From assembly GCA_937891475.1 (NCBI GenBank), contig CALATC010000133.1, forward strand, positions 1 to 13,099: a stretch of DNA of 13,099 bases, written 5' to 3'. Shown here piece after piece: positions 1 through 5,761 of the stretch. The notes beneath the pieces were generated by a model. That model searched no databases. It was not told where the DNA came from and worked only from the letters and a program-made list of their open reading frames with translations. Positions within the stretch are counted from its first letter, which is position 1; each line of letters begins with the position of its first letter. The position numbers and the translations under genes are program-made. Source of the DNA: an uncultured Granulicatella sp. (GTDB lineage: Bacteria; Bacillota; Bacilli; Lactobacillales; Aerococcaceae).

Positions 1-121
1 AAGATTAAATGTAGAATTATATTTCCAAAAAGAATTCAATACTAATTACATTAATTATAACCCTGTATATAGTTGTTTTCAACACATTAACTACAATATA
101 TAGTACGATTTAATAGGATAA

Positions 122-295
122 CTATTTTTTAGGCAAAAACGTCAAGCCGTCCATAATCTTCTCTTCTGCAATTTTCATCTGCTTGATTAACTCATCAATA
201 ATGGCATCATAGCTAAAGTCTTCTATCTTCCAATATTGATAACAATGGCAATACTTAGCTGCTACATTGCCGTATTTGCAATAATTATTTCTCAT
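122..295 (-). pseudogene. C-terminal remnant (57 codons) of the PD-(D/E)XK nuclease-family gene, beyond an in-frame stop
   Basis: An open stretch of 57 codons ending in TAG at 122-124. It lies in exactly the same frame as the nuclease-family CDS that stops at 323-325, and only the TAA plus nine sense codons separate that CDS from the first ATG here. No Shine-Dalgarno sequence precedes this ATG, which argues against independent translation. The peptide has an aromatic, Cys-rich start (YCKYG, YCHCYQYW) and an amphipathic helix ending (DAIIDELIKQMKIAEEKI). That looks like the end of a folded domain rather than a free-standing protein. I infer that it is the detached C-terminus of the upstream protein. 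It could alternatively be a real small protein with a C-x9-C-x-C metal site. Confidence 0.6.
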
Positions 296-322
296 TTTTG
301 AAGTGCGATTTTGTTTTTCAAT

Positions 323-1255
323 TTATTCTACGAAGTTTCGCTTGAAGTAATCACATTCGTATAATTTCTCAATTACCACTTTCTCATGATAATTGCCTTC
401 TTGCGAAGCTCCTCCATAAATTCTGAATTGGTCGCCTTCTATTTGTACACCAATCATTCCAATTTCTTTTGTTGGATCTCCATCAATTCTTTGAGAGAAC
501 ACGATACTGAGGGTTGGTTTCTTATGATTGAAGCTGAGTCCGCAGACTGGTTTTGCCCAATCTTTGTAAGGTTCGAAGGTTAGTCGTTTATTAATTTCTT
601 CCATGAATTCTGACCCTTTTAGTTTGACATAAATATCTGAATAACGGATTTTTTCTAAGTCTTTGTCTCCAATAATGTATTTTCCTTTATTTTGCTCCAT
701 TTTGCTTTGGAATAAGTCATAGAGTACTTCGATGTCTTCTGCATATTGTTTGATATAGTCTGCAAAATCCATTGTAGCGTGTTGTTGTTGAATATTTTGA
801 ATTCGTGTTGCTATTTCTTGGTAACTTAAGAATGACCACTTTCCTAACTCTTGGATATCTAATGAGGCGTATAATCCTGTTAGTATTCCTGTGATTGCTA
901 CGTCTTGTTTTCCTAATTCTTCTTCATATCTCATCAATTGTTCTTTTGTTGGAATGGACTTGATTTTGTTTTCGATGATGAGTACTTCTGTTTCATTTGC
1001 TTTGTTTTTATATGTAATCGTTAGATCCACATGTTTCTTTTCTCGTTCGACTGAGACGAATGTACATCCTTTTTGATAAAAATCAGGGATAAATACTTCG
1101 ATAAATGGGTGTTTTCCATCGACTTCTTGTTCAAGTAACCATGCCCAAAAGTTGGAATAAGACAATTCCTTCCCACTTAATGAAATCGCAAATAATGGGG
1201 AACGGTTTAGTCGTTGTAATTGTTCTTCTATGATGCTCGTTGTTTTCTTTTTCAT
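323..1255 (-). CDS. PD-(D/E)XK nuclease superfamily protein (PDDEXK_4-like), probably truncated by a premature stop
   Basis: A 310-aa protein with the signature of the PD-(D/E)XK_4 family: an early KELSYSNFWAWLL segment (residues about 29-41; the family usually has HSN where YSN stands here), a catalytic Asp in HVDLTI (D77), the E-x-K core in IIENKIKS (E95, K97), then QLxxY (Q106, Y110). These residues would coordinate metal for DNA cleavage, although the biological role of most members is unknown; they are often found in defence-rich accessory DNA. The chosen ATG has AAAGGA seven bases upstream. An in-frame TTG at 1327 would add 24 residues but lies inside a terminator hairpin. The reading frame continues past the TAA for 66 more sense codons that resemble the missing C-terminus, so the annotated protein is probably shortened. 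The nuclease core itself is intact. Confidence 0.75.
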   Translation of the reverse strand: MKKKTTSIIEEQLQRLNRSPLFAISLSGKELSYSNFWAWLLEQEVDGKHPFIEVFIPDFYQKGCTFVSVEREKKHVDLTITYKNKANETEVLIIENKIKSIPTKEQLMRYEEELGKQDVAITGILTGLYASLDIQELGKWSFLSYQEIATRIQNIQQQHATMDFADYIKQYAEDIEVLYDLFQSKMEQNKGKYIIGDKDLEKIRYSDIYVKLKGSEFMEEINKRLTFEPYKDWAKPVCGLSFNHKKPTLSIVFSQRIDGDPTKEIGMIGVQIEGDQFRIYGGASQEGNYHEKVVIEKLYECDYFKRNFVE

Positions 1256-1286
1256 GTCATTATCCTTTAACTTTGTTAGTACCTTA

Positions 1287-1315
1287 ACGTTAACAGATTC
1301 ACTGTTCGATTTCAA
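1287..1315 (-). promoter_or_regulatory. Possible promoter of the PD-(D/E)XK gene
   Basis: On the minus strand, TTGAAA (1310-1315) and TAACGT (1287-1292) are separated by 17 bp. The -35 matches the consensus at 5 of 6 positions and the -10 at only 3 of 6. Transcription would start near 1280, upstream of the ATG at 1255 but downstream of the TTG at 1327, which agrees with the start chosen for the gene. Confidence 0.35.
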
Positions 1316-1325
1316 TGAATGATGC

Positions 1326-1353
1326 AAAAAAGCACCTACTTCTCAGTAGATGC
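1326..1353 (-). terminator. Rho-independent terminator, minus strand
   Basis: A 9-bp stem (GCACCTACT at 1332-1340 with AGTAGATGC at 1345-1353, one G-U pair) closed by a 4-nt loop and followed on the minus strand by six T. No minus-strand gene lies directly upstream, so it insulates the nuclease gene from read-through or is left over from a lost gene. Confidence 0.7.
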
Positions 1354-1509
1354 CTCTAAATTTCTTATTTTTCCCTTTATGAGTGATGTCAAAGTATGGT
1401 TTATAGTTATTATTCCATTAGTACTACAACTTTCGTAAATTTCTTCTGTGCATATTCCGACTATTTACGATACAATAAACGTGAAAATACGAATGGAGGT
1501 AATGTTAAT

Positions 1510-1698
1510 ATGCAAATAGAAGAATTTGATACTGTTCTTTTAAAAGATGGACAAACGGCAGCAATTGTAGATAAGTTAAGCGAAGATACGTTTATAGCTG
1601 ACATTGGAGACTCTCCAGAAGACTGGGATACGATTACTATAACAATCGATGAAATTGAAAAAGTAATTTATAGAAGTAATAAATCTATTGATGGGTGA
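1510..1698 (+). CDS. Small DUF4926-like protein, candidate orphan immunity protein
   Basis: A 62-aa acidic protein. The ATG at 1510 is chosen because GGAGG (1495-1499) precedes it by 10 bases; the open frame extends further upstream to 1396, but without a ribosome site and with sequence of no protein character. The pattern of an early FDTVLLKDG strand, a second strand (TAAIVDKL), an acidic stretch (DIGDSPEDWDT) and a closing ITIDEIEKVI is what DUF4926 proteins look like, a small SH3-like beta fold. Such proteins recur near polymorphic-toxin immunity genes, but a function has not been shown to my knowledge. The stop codon overlaps the presumed GTG start of the next gene, so the two are translationally coupled. 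The family assignment is from memory of the pattern. Confidence 0.7.
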   Translation: MQIEEFDTVLLKDGQTAAIVDKLSEDTFIADIGDSPEDWDTITITIDEIEKVIYRSNKSIDG

Positions 1699-1916
1699 TA
1701 TTGATTTTGAACAAGAGTGTAAAAGAGAATTTAATAATCATTAATGGTGACGAATATGTACATTGTCCAGTATGCGGAACTATTACTGCGGTATATGATA
1801 TATGTGATACGTGCCAATGGCAGAATACTGCTGAAACGAATATTGATGGAAGTCCTAATATTATGACTCTAGCTGAAGCAAAGGATGCATACGCAAAAGG
1901 CTTACCGATAACATAA
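1695..1916 (+). CDS. CPCC-type cysteine-rich zinc-ribbon-like protein
   Basis: A 73-aa protein with four cysteines arranged as CPVC (C24, C27) and CDTC (C37, C40) in the context YDICDTCQW, followed by an acidic, Asn-rich stretch and the helix MTLAEAKDAYAKGL. This matches the general layout of the Cys_rich_CPCC family (CP-x-C, YDIC-x2-C-x-W, then an EA-x3-AY helix). It is probably a small zinc-binding fold in the cytoplasm; its function is unknown. The GTG at 1695 overlaps the TGA of the upstream gene; in-frame TTG codons at 1701 and 1707 are also possible starts, and none has a strong ribosome site, which suggests translation by coupling. The gene ends directly at a terminator, giving a compact two-gene operon. 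Confidence 0.7.
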   Translation: MILILNKSVKENLIIINGDEYVHCPVCGTITAVYDICDTCQWQNTAETNIDGSPNIMTLAEAKDAYAKGLPIT

Positions 1917-1950
1917 ACAAGCCCCTAGTTGATTCTAGGAGCTTGTTTTA
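1916..1950 (+). terminator. Terminator of the DUF4926/CPCC operon, possibly bidirectional
   Basis: A 13-nt arm (1916-1928) pairs with 1935-1947 with one internal mismatch and a 6-nt loop, followed by a T-rich tail (TTTTATA). It starts on the last base of the stop codon. The stem is symmetrical enough to serve the minus-strand gene ending at 2041 as well. Its arms are nearly the same as those of the hairpin at 3091-3124. Confidence 0.75.
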
Positions 1951-2040
1951 TATACAATACATTTTTTATTTAACAGTATTAACCTTTATTGTTACCAATA
2001 GTATTAGTATGATTTATTTTGTTTCTTCTTTTCTTTCAAT

Positions 2041-2343
2041 CTAAAATACCCATAAATTAAATATTAAAACTAAATGAAGCAGCAATCTAATAATATGATG
2101 CGACATATGTACTTTCTTAAGACTTTCCTTTCTATCCATATAAAACATGAACGAAATCAATAACAACAAACAGGAAATTGCTACATTAATAATGATATTC
2201 GTATAAAACAGGTGAATCCCTGCAAATAAGGTTAACAATACTACTAGTAGTATTGAAGGAATAGATATTCCTAACTCATTTTTATAAGCAAAAAATGCTA
2301 ACATACATAACATTAAACTGTAGACACAAAGTGTGATGTTCAT
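2041..2343 (-). CDS. Four-helix small membrane protein, unknown function
   Basis: A 100-aa, very hydrophobic protein with four predicted membrane segments (residues about 3-20, 26-47, 49-68 and 83-99) and a short charged loop (MDRKESLKKVHMSHH, about 69-83). The ATG at 2341-2343 has AAGGAG about nine bases upstream. I do not recognise the family. It lies 54 bp downstream of the AbiEi-like gene on the same strand with no terminator or obvious promoter between them, so it is probably co-transcribed. That is the position where an AbiEii toxin gene normally stands. It may be an unrelated hitchhiker or a functional partner; the sequence does not decide. Confidence 0.7.
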   Translation of the reverse strand: MNITLCVYSLMLCMLAFFAYKNELGISIPSILLVVLLTLFAGIHLFYTNIIINVAISCLLLLISFMFYMDRKESLKKVHMSHHIIRLLLHLVLIFNLWVF

Positions 2344-2397
2344 AACTACTTAGCTCCTTATTTTTATCAATATTTTTCAAGATTTATTCTGACGTCT

Positions 2398-2997
2398 TCA
2401 TAACAGCACCTCTGTATAAGATCTTAACTCATTTTCCATTCCTAGTTGCAAAGCATAAGTTGATAATCGTAAAATATTCTTATCTTTACTCGAAAAATAA
2501 GTTTTTATGCTTTCAGTAAAAACTTGGATATCCACTCTATGTTTGTCTTTTATAAGATCCAATATCGTACGTTCTTTATCATAAACTACAATTTCTCTTC
2601 CAAATGGACTAAGGGAAGTGCTTTTCCCAATTTTATAAAACTCTTTATTAACATACTTGAATAGTATATTACTTTTTACAGACTTTACACGACTGACATT
2701 ATCCCCTATAGCAACTGTCATAACATAACTAAATGGCAATTTTGTTGTAAATCCATGTAAATAAGCTGCGGTTTCATGAGAAAATATTCCTTTCGGAATT
2801 CGATGTGTAAAGTATAAATATTCATCAATACTTTCTCCAGGAAGTCCATACAGTCCATTAGCAATTTTTTCCAGTTCTTCTTTAATAACCATATTTTTTA
2901 ATACGTCTTTATGAATTCCATACTCAATAACTTGTTTAGTAGTAATGACTCCATTGTTTTCCTTTATTTTTTCAATTAATAATTCTTTTTTACTCAT
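2398..2997 (-). CDS. AbiEi-family type IV antitoxin / transcriptional regulator (orphan)
   Basis: A 199-aa protein of the usual length for AbiEi antitoxins. Residues 1-52 form a winged-helix domain (ITTKQVIEYGIHKDVLKNMVIKEELEKIANGLYGLP). The following SHETAAYLHG and LPFSYVMTV and the later YDKERTILDLIK are typical of the AbiEi C-terminal domain, where many members read ERTllDll. AbiEi represses its own operon through inverted repeats in the promoter and counteracts AbiEii, a nucleotidyltransferase toxin, in phage abortive infection. No AbiEii gene follows here; the next gene encodes a small membrane protein. The start is the ATG at 2997, preceded by AGGCGGTG, a moderate ribosome site. A well-formed promoter with a palindrome over the -10 lies upstream. 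Confidence 0.8.
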   Translation of the reverse strand: MSKKELLIEKIKENNGVITTKQVIEYGIHKDVLKNMVIKEELEKIANGLYGLPGESIDEYLYFTHRIPKGIFSHETAAYLHGFTTKLPFSYVMTVAIGDNVSRVKSVKSNILFKYVNKEFYKIGKSTSLSPFGREIVVYDKERTILDLIKDKHRVDIQVFTESIKTYFSSKDKNILRLSTYALQLGMENELRSYTEVLL

Positions 2998-3017
2998 ACT
3001 AACACCGCCTTTTTGTG

Positions 3018-3039
3018 CTTAAAATATAATGTTTTTAAG
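3018..3039. promoter_or_regulatory. Candidate AbiEi operator (22-bp inverted repeat over the -10)
   Basis: A perfect 7-bp inverted repeat, CTTAAAA-N8-TTTTAAG, covers the -10 box of the promoter of the AbiEi-like gene. Known AbiEi proteins autorepress by binding inverted repeats of about this size in their own promoter. That this palindrome is the binding site is inference. Confidence 0.5.
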
Positions 3040-3051
3040 AACAAAAGTCAA
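3023..3051 (-). promoter_or_regulatory. Sigma-A type promoter of the AbiEi-like gene
   Basis: On the minus strand, TTGACT (3046-3051) and TATATT (3023-3028) are separated by exactly 17 bp, placing the transcription start around 3016, just upstream of the ribosome site. Both hexamers match the consensus at 5 of 6 positions. Confidence 0.75.
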
Positions 3052-3090
3052 GAGTTGATACTAATAATTTCCTCAAAGAACTTTATAGTG

Positions 3091-3124
3091 CAAACAAGCC
3101 CCTAGCACTTACTAGGAGCTTATT
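3091..3124 (-). terminator. Terminator downstream of the 3147-4316 lipoprotein gene
   Basis: Arms 3093-3105 and 3112-3124 pair over 13 bp with two G-U pairs on the minus strand, with a 6-nt loop and a weak T-tract (TTGTTT). It stands 23 bp after the lipoprotein stop codon and before the AbiEi promoter, so it separates the two units. The plus-strand left arm is the same 13-mer as that at 1916-1928. Confidence 0.6.
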
Positions 3125-3146
3125 GTCGTTATATTACTATTCATTC

Positions 3147-4316
3147 TCATTCAAATTCAACATAATGGATTTCTGAGTTTTCGTTTCGGAATGTTTCGCC
3201 TTTTGGAATTTCTTTTGTATCTTTCTTGAAGGCTATCCATGCCATTCCTTTTTCAGATAAGAATACCATGCTTCCATCATAGTCATATTCAATATGATGC
3301 TGTAAGTCAATCAAACGATAAGGTGTTTTGTATCGTCCTGATTCAGTATCAGTTGCTGAGTAACTCATGAATCCAAGGTGATTTTGTTGAGTAAATCCTC
3401 TGCTTACATATCCATAGACCCAATCATATTTCTTCTCTGCTTGATTGACGTGGTAAATGGTTCCACTCTTTAAATCTGTGCCTAGTGAAACATATAATTC
3501 ATGATTATCAGTCAATAATTGATTCAAATGCTCTGTTGCACTTTGATGTGTCAATGTGACTTGCTTGTCCCCATTCTTTATATCATATTGAACAATTTCT
3601 GAATGGTTTTCGGTTGCATCATAGCGAATATAATAGAGTTTTCCATCGAAAAGAATCGGTGAAAATGTGTTTTGATCAACGGCTTGATCTTTCATCGTTG
3701 TTATTTCCAATTGATGAAGCGTATTTAACGATGTATCTTCTTTACTATCCTTCACAATATTAAATACTAACTGTGCATCTTCGGTAAAGAATGCTGTAAT
3801 TTGATGAATCATTGGCATCTTTTCATTCTCTTTGACAGTTGTAACTTCACCCGTTGTACGATTCAATAAGTAGAAGTTTGCATTTTCTTTTGAGTCTGTA
3901 TATTCCTCAAAAAATACCCAATTTTTGTCGACTGCTCGAACCCATTGATGTGAAACTGTTGCATCACTCATTTCATGAACCAATGAATGGGTATTTGTTT
4001 TTAAATCAATTTCCAAAATTCCAATATGATTTACACTACCATATAATTTTCCATCATCTGACAACACTTGCGGAATAAAGTCTGGATACTCTTCTGCATA
4101 ATGAGCAACTACACTCTTATCTCTAAACGTTTCATTGAATGAAACAGTATTAAACTGATTACTTCCTTTTCCTAATTGAAAGTTAGTGGTTTTACTTTGT
4201 TCCACCGTTGTAACACTTTCTTGAACCGTCGTTTCTTGAGTATTTTTCTGTTGACCACAAGAAACTAAACAAATACTTAACAATACAATACTAACTACTC
4301 TATATTTTCCTAACAT
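3147..4316 (-). CDS. Large surface lipoprotein with repeated beta-strand segments (beta-propeller-like), unknown function
   Basis: A 389-aa protein. A short basic N-terminus, a hydrophobic segment and the lipobox LVSC (Cys20) mark it as a lipoprotein cleaved by signal peptidase II and anchored to the outer face of the membrane. A Gln/Thr/Ser-rich linker (about 21-45) follows. The rest holds recurring strand pairs of the type LYGSVNHIGILEIDLKTN, NFYLLNRTTGEVTTV, LYYIRYDATEN...IVQYDIKNG and LYVSLGTDL...IYHVNQAEKKYDWVYG, spaced like blades of a beta-propeller. I see no catalytic motif and do not recognise the family. The ATG is preceded by a strong GGGGGAG five bases away. It follows the small membrane-protein gene by 57 bp and probably shares its promoter at 4600-4628. 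Confidence 0.8.
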   Translation of the reverse strand: MLGKYRVVSIVLLSICLVSCGQQKNTQETTVQESVTTVEQSKTTNFQLGKGSNQFNTVSFNETFRDKSVVAHYAEEYPDFIPQVLSDDGKLYGSVNHIGILEIDLKTNTHSLVHEMSDATVSHQWVRAVDKNWVFFEEYTDSKENANFYLLNRTTGEVTTVKENEKMPMIHQITAFFTEDAQLVFNIVKDSKEDTSLNTLHQLEITTMKDQAVDQNTFSPILFDGKLYYIRYDATENHSEIVQYDIKNGDKQVTLTHQSATEHLNQLLTDNHELYVSLGTDLKSGTIYHVNQAEKKYDWVYGYVSRGFTQQNHLGFMSYSATDTESGRYKTPYRLIDLQHHIEYDYDGSMVFLSEKGMAWIAFKKDTKEIPKGETFRNENSEIHYVEFE

Positions 4317-4373
4317 AAAGACTCCCCCTATTACTGTTAAATAAATGAATGTAACCCAATTCTTCTACCCTCC

Positions 4374-4559
4374 TTAACTTTTTTGATGTCTAATTCCAAA
4401 AATAATGGAGATGATGCAAAGAATAACACCTACGATAAACATAGGGAATTCAAACTCCTTAACTTCTTCTATAAAAGGTATGACATACATACTTAATTCA
4501 ATACAAATTACACCTACTACAATAGAAATACCCATTAATAATTTTTGTCCTTTTTGCAT
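4374..4559 (-). CDS. Small two-helix membrane protein
   Basis: A 61-aa protein with two predicted membrane segments (about 8-28 and 39-57), an acidic connecting loop (EEVKEFEF) and a basic C-terminal tail (RHQKS). The ATG at 4559 is preferred because GGAG lies six bases before it; an upstream in-frame ATG at 4571 has no good ribosome site and would add only four residues. No family recognised. A strong promoter lies just upstream and the lipoprotein gene follows in the same direction, so the two may form one envelope-related unit. Confidence 0.65.
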   Translation of the reverse strand: MQKGQKLLMGISIVVGVICIELSMYVIPFIEEVKEFEFPMFIVGVILCIISIIFGIRHQKS

Positions 4560-4599
4560 CATAATCTCCATTCTTCAACTTGTTATCGTTTTCACGTAT

Positions 4600-4628
4600 A
4601 GTATACTGCTCATTAAATTAAAAATCAA
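4600..4628 (-). promoter_or_regulatory. Sigma-A type promoter of the membrane-protein/lipoprotein unit
   Basis: On the minus strand, TTGATT (4623-4628) and TATACT (4600-4605) are exactly 17 bp apart. The -35 box lies four bases beyond the T-run of the sdpI terminator, so the two units are tightly packed. Confidence 0.75.
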
Positions 4629-4632
4629 TGTG

Positions 4633-4693
4633 AAAAAAGACTTTTCTCCGTAGTAATTGAGAATATTGCCCAAAACTATTACGAAGAAAAGTC
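4633..4693 (-). terminator. Long-stem terminator of the sdpR-sdpI operon
   Basis: The outermost nine bases of each arm (4639-4647 and 4685-4693) pair perfectly, and pairing extends to about 18 bp with one mismatch and G-U pairs. Six T follow on the minus strand (4633-4638). It begins about 10 bp after the sdpI stop codon. Confidence 0.8.
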
Positions 4694-4702
4694 ATTTATC
4701 CT

Positions 4703-5344
4703 TTATTTGCTAATTTTATATGAATACACCATAGTAATGCCAATCGTTAGCACTAAAACAATACTTACAAGAAACAATGCTAATTTGTTCCCCGCAAATA
4801 ATGAAATTAAGATAAAGATTACACCAGAAACCATACTCGCAAATCCAAAGAATCGTTGTGTTTTTCGAAAAGCTTCATCTTTATTCATAATCCATGGAAC
4901 ACGGAACCCAAAGTGTTTATTCGTTTCTTTGATTTTAGGACTAACATTTCCAATAAATATCATAAATAACCCTATAAGAAATGCAAGAAAACGTACCTTT
5001 TGTGTACCTATGCTAACTCCTGTCAAAATTAAGACAAATTGAAAATAGGCAATAGCATTAAACAATAATAATGTGAGTCTAAAAATATAACGGCTAATTT
5101 CTTTATTTTGACTTCCAACTAATTCTTTATCATCAATCCATTTCATCAAACCTGAAAATAATAGTATGAGGATTGGTAATATTAGAATCGTCCAACGTGA
5201 GGCTGTTGCAACAACATTTCCTTCTAAGTCAAAACGAGATGCGATGGTCTCAGGTGCATACCAAACGACACATAAAGCAAGTAAAATCGGTAAAAAAGTT
5301 AAAATGACATCTAATAAATAAATTTTTCTTTGTTCAACTAACAT
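4703..5344 (-). CDS. sdpI: SdpI-family membrane immunity protein (DUF1648 + SdpI domain)
   Basis: A 213-aa polytopic membrane protein. The N-terminal half has the DUF1648 pattern: a membrane helix, then YAPETIASRFDLEGNVVATASRW (about 29-51) and a second helix. The C-terminal half has the SdpI signature IGNVSPKIKETN...FGFRVPWIMN...FRKTQRFFG (131-167) between membrane segments at about 115-131 and 169-205. In Bacillus subtilis SdpI protects the membrane against the SdpC peptide toxin and signals through the SdpR repressor. The ATG at 5344 is chosen because GGAGG, formed by the last codons of the upstream regulator gene, lies eight bases before it; a TTG at 5359 would overlap that gene. Stop and start are separated by one base, so translation is coupled. 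No sdpABC-like toxin genes are in the window, so this is an orphan immunity pair or one with another cue. Confidence 0.85.
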   Translation of the reverse strand: MLVEQRKIYLLDVILTFLPILLALCVVWYAPETIASRFDLEGNVVATASRWTILILPILILLFSGLMKWIDDKELVGSQNKEISRYIFRLTLLLFNAIAYFQFVLILTGVSIGTQKVRFLAFLIGLFMIFIGNVSPKIKETNKHFGFRVPWIMNKDEAFRKTQRFFGFASMVSGVIFILISLFAGNKLALFLVSIVLVLTIGITMVYSYKISK

Positions 5345-5345
5345 A

Positions 5346-5612
5346 TTATTTTCCTCCAATAATTGAATTCATCCAAACAATTGCCTCTTCTAAAACGGTT
5401 AAATTTAATTCATAATATATGAAATTCTTTTCCTTTGTTTCATAAATTAAATCCGCCTGTTTTAACTTCTTTAAATGATACGACAATGCTTGCGGTGTGA
5501 TTTGTAAGCTCTGTGCTAAGTCCCCAGTATTCGTTCGTCCCTGTCGTAAAATTTCCAAAATCTTACGACGGTTTTCATCCGATAATGCTGACAAAATATC
5601 ATTAACTGACAT
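5346..5612 (-). CDS. sdpR: ArsR-family autorepressor, SdpR-like
   Basis: An 88-aa winged-helix protein. LSALSDENRRKILEIL (8-23) is the typical ArsR start, followed by the helix-turn-helix with recognition helix TPQALSYHLKKLKQADLI (39-56) and the wing strands YETKEKNFIYYELN (57-70). It lacks the Cys-x-Cys metal site of metal-sensing ArsR proteins, as expected for SdpR, which represses its own sdpRI operon and is relieved by SdpI at the membrane. It is directly coupled to sdpI downstream. Two matching 24-bp palindromes flank its promoter and are good operator candidates. The ATG at 5612 is preceded by a GAGATGAGGA ribosome site. The SdpR name rests on the pairing with sdpI. Confidence 0.85.
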   Translation of the reverse strand: MSVNDILSALSDENRRKILEILRQGRTNTGDLAQSLQITPQALSYHLKKLKQADLIYETKEKNFIYYELNLTVLEEAIVWMNSIIGGK

Positions 5613-5626
5613 ATCCTCATCTCTTT

Positions 5627-5650
5627 CTATTTAAAATTTTCTTTAAATAG
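5627..5650. promoter_or_regulatory. Candidate SdpR operator 1 (promoter-proximal)
   Basis: A perfect 9-bp inverted repeat, CTATTTAAA-N6-TTTAAATAG, abutting the -10 box of the sdpRI promoter and covering the expected transcription start. A bound dimer here would block RNA polymerase. Its core TATTTAAA-N6-TTTAAATA is the same as in the site at 5683-5706. Confidence 0.6.
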
Positions 5651-5679
5651 ATAATACTCCTACTGTAATTAAAATGCAA
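5651..5679 (-). promoter_or_regulatory. Sigma-A type promoter of sdpR-sdpI
   Basis: On the minus strand, TTGCAT (5674-5679) and TATTAT (5651-5656) are separated by 17 bp. It fits exactly between the two palindromic operator candidates, one three bases upstream of the -35 and one directly after the -10. Confidence 0.65.
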
Positions 5680-5682
5680 GAG

Positions 5683-5706
5683 TTATTTAAAAATATTTTT
5701 AAATAG
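5683..5706. promoter_or_regulatory. Candidate SdpR operator 2 (upstream)
   Basis: TATTTAAA-N6-TTTAAATA (5684-5705) forms a 22-bp perfect palindrome, with one further non-pairing base on either side making a 24-bp site. Core and spacing equal those of operator 1; the centres lie 56 bp apart, between five and six helical turns. It sits just upstream of the -35 box. Confidence 0.55.
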
Positions 5707-5761
5707 ATTTCAAAATGACAAAAGACCGTATTTATACGTATTCCATAAATGAATGATAAAC

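Noticed and set aside
60..112. Imperfect inverted repeat (about 12 of 15 positions pairing) near the left edge
   Set aside because: Very AT-rich with several mismatches and no T-run; within chance expectation for such DNA.
386..1076. Plus-strand open frames within the PD-(D/E)XK gene
   Set aside because: They lie antisense inside a gene with clear family motifs and have no ribosome sites; they are shadows of the coding strand.
1396..1509. The longer version of the DUF4926-like protein starting at 1396
   Set aside because: The extra 38 residues are not protein-like, and a clear GGAGG stands before the internal ATG at 1510.
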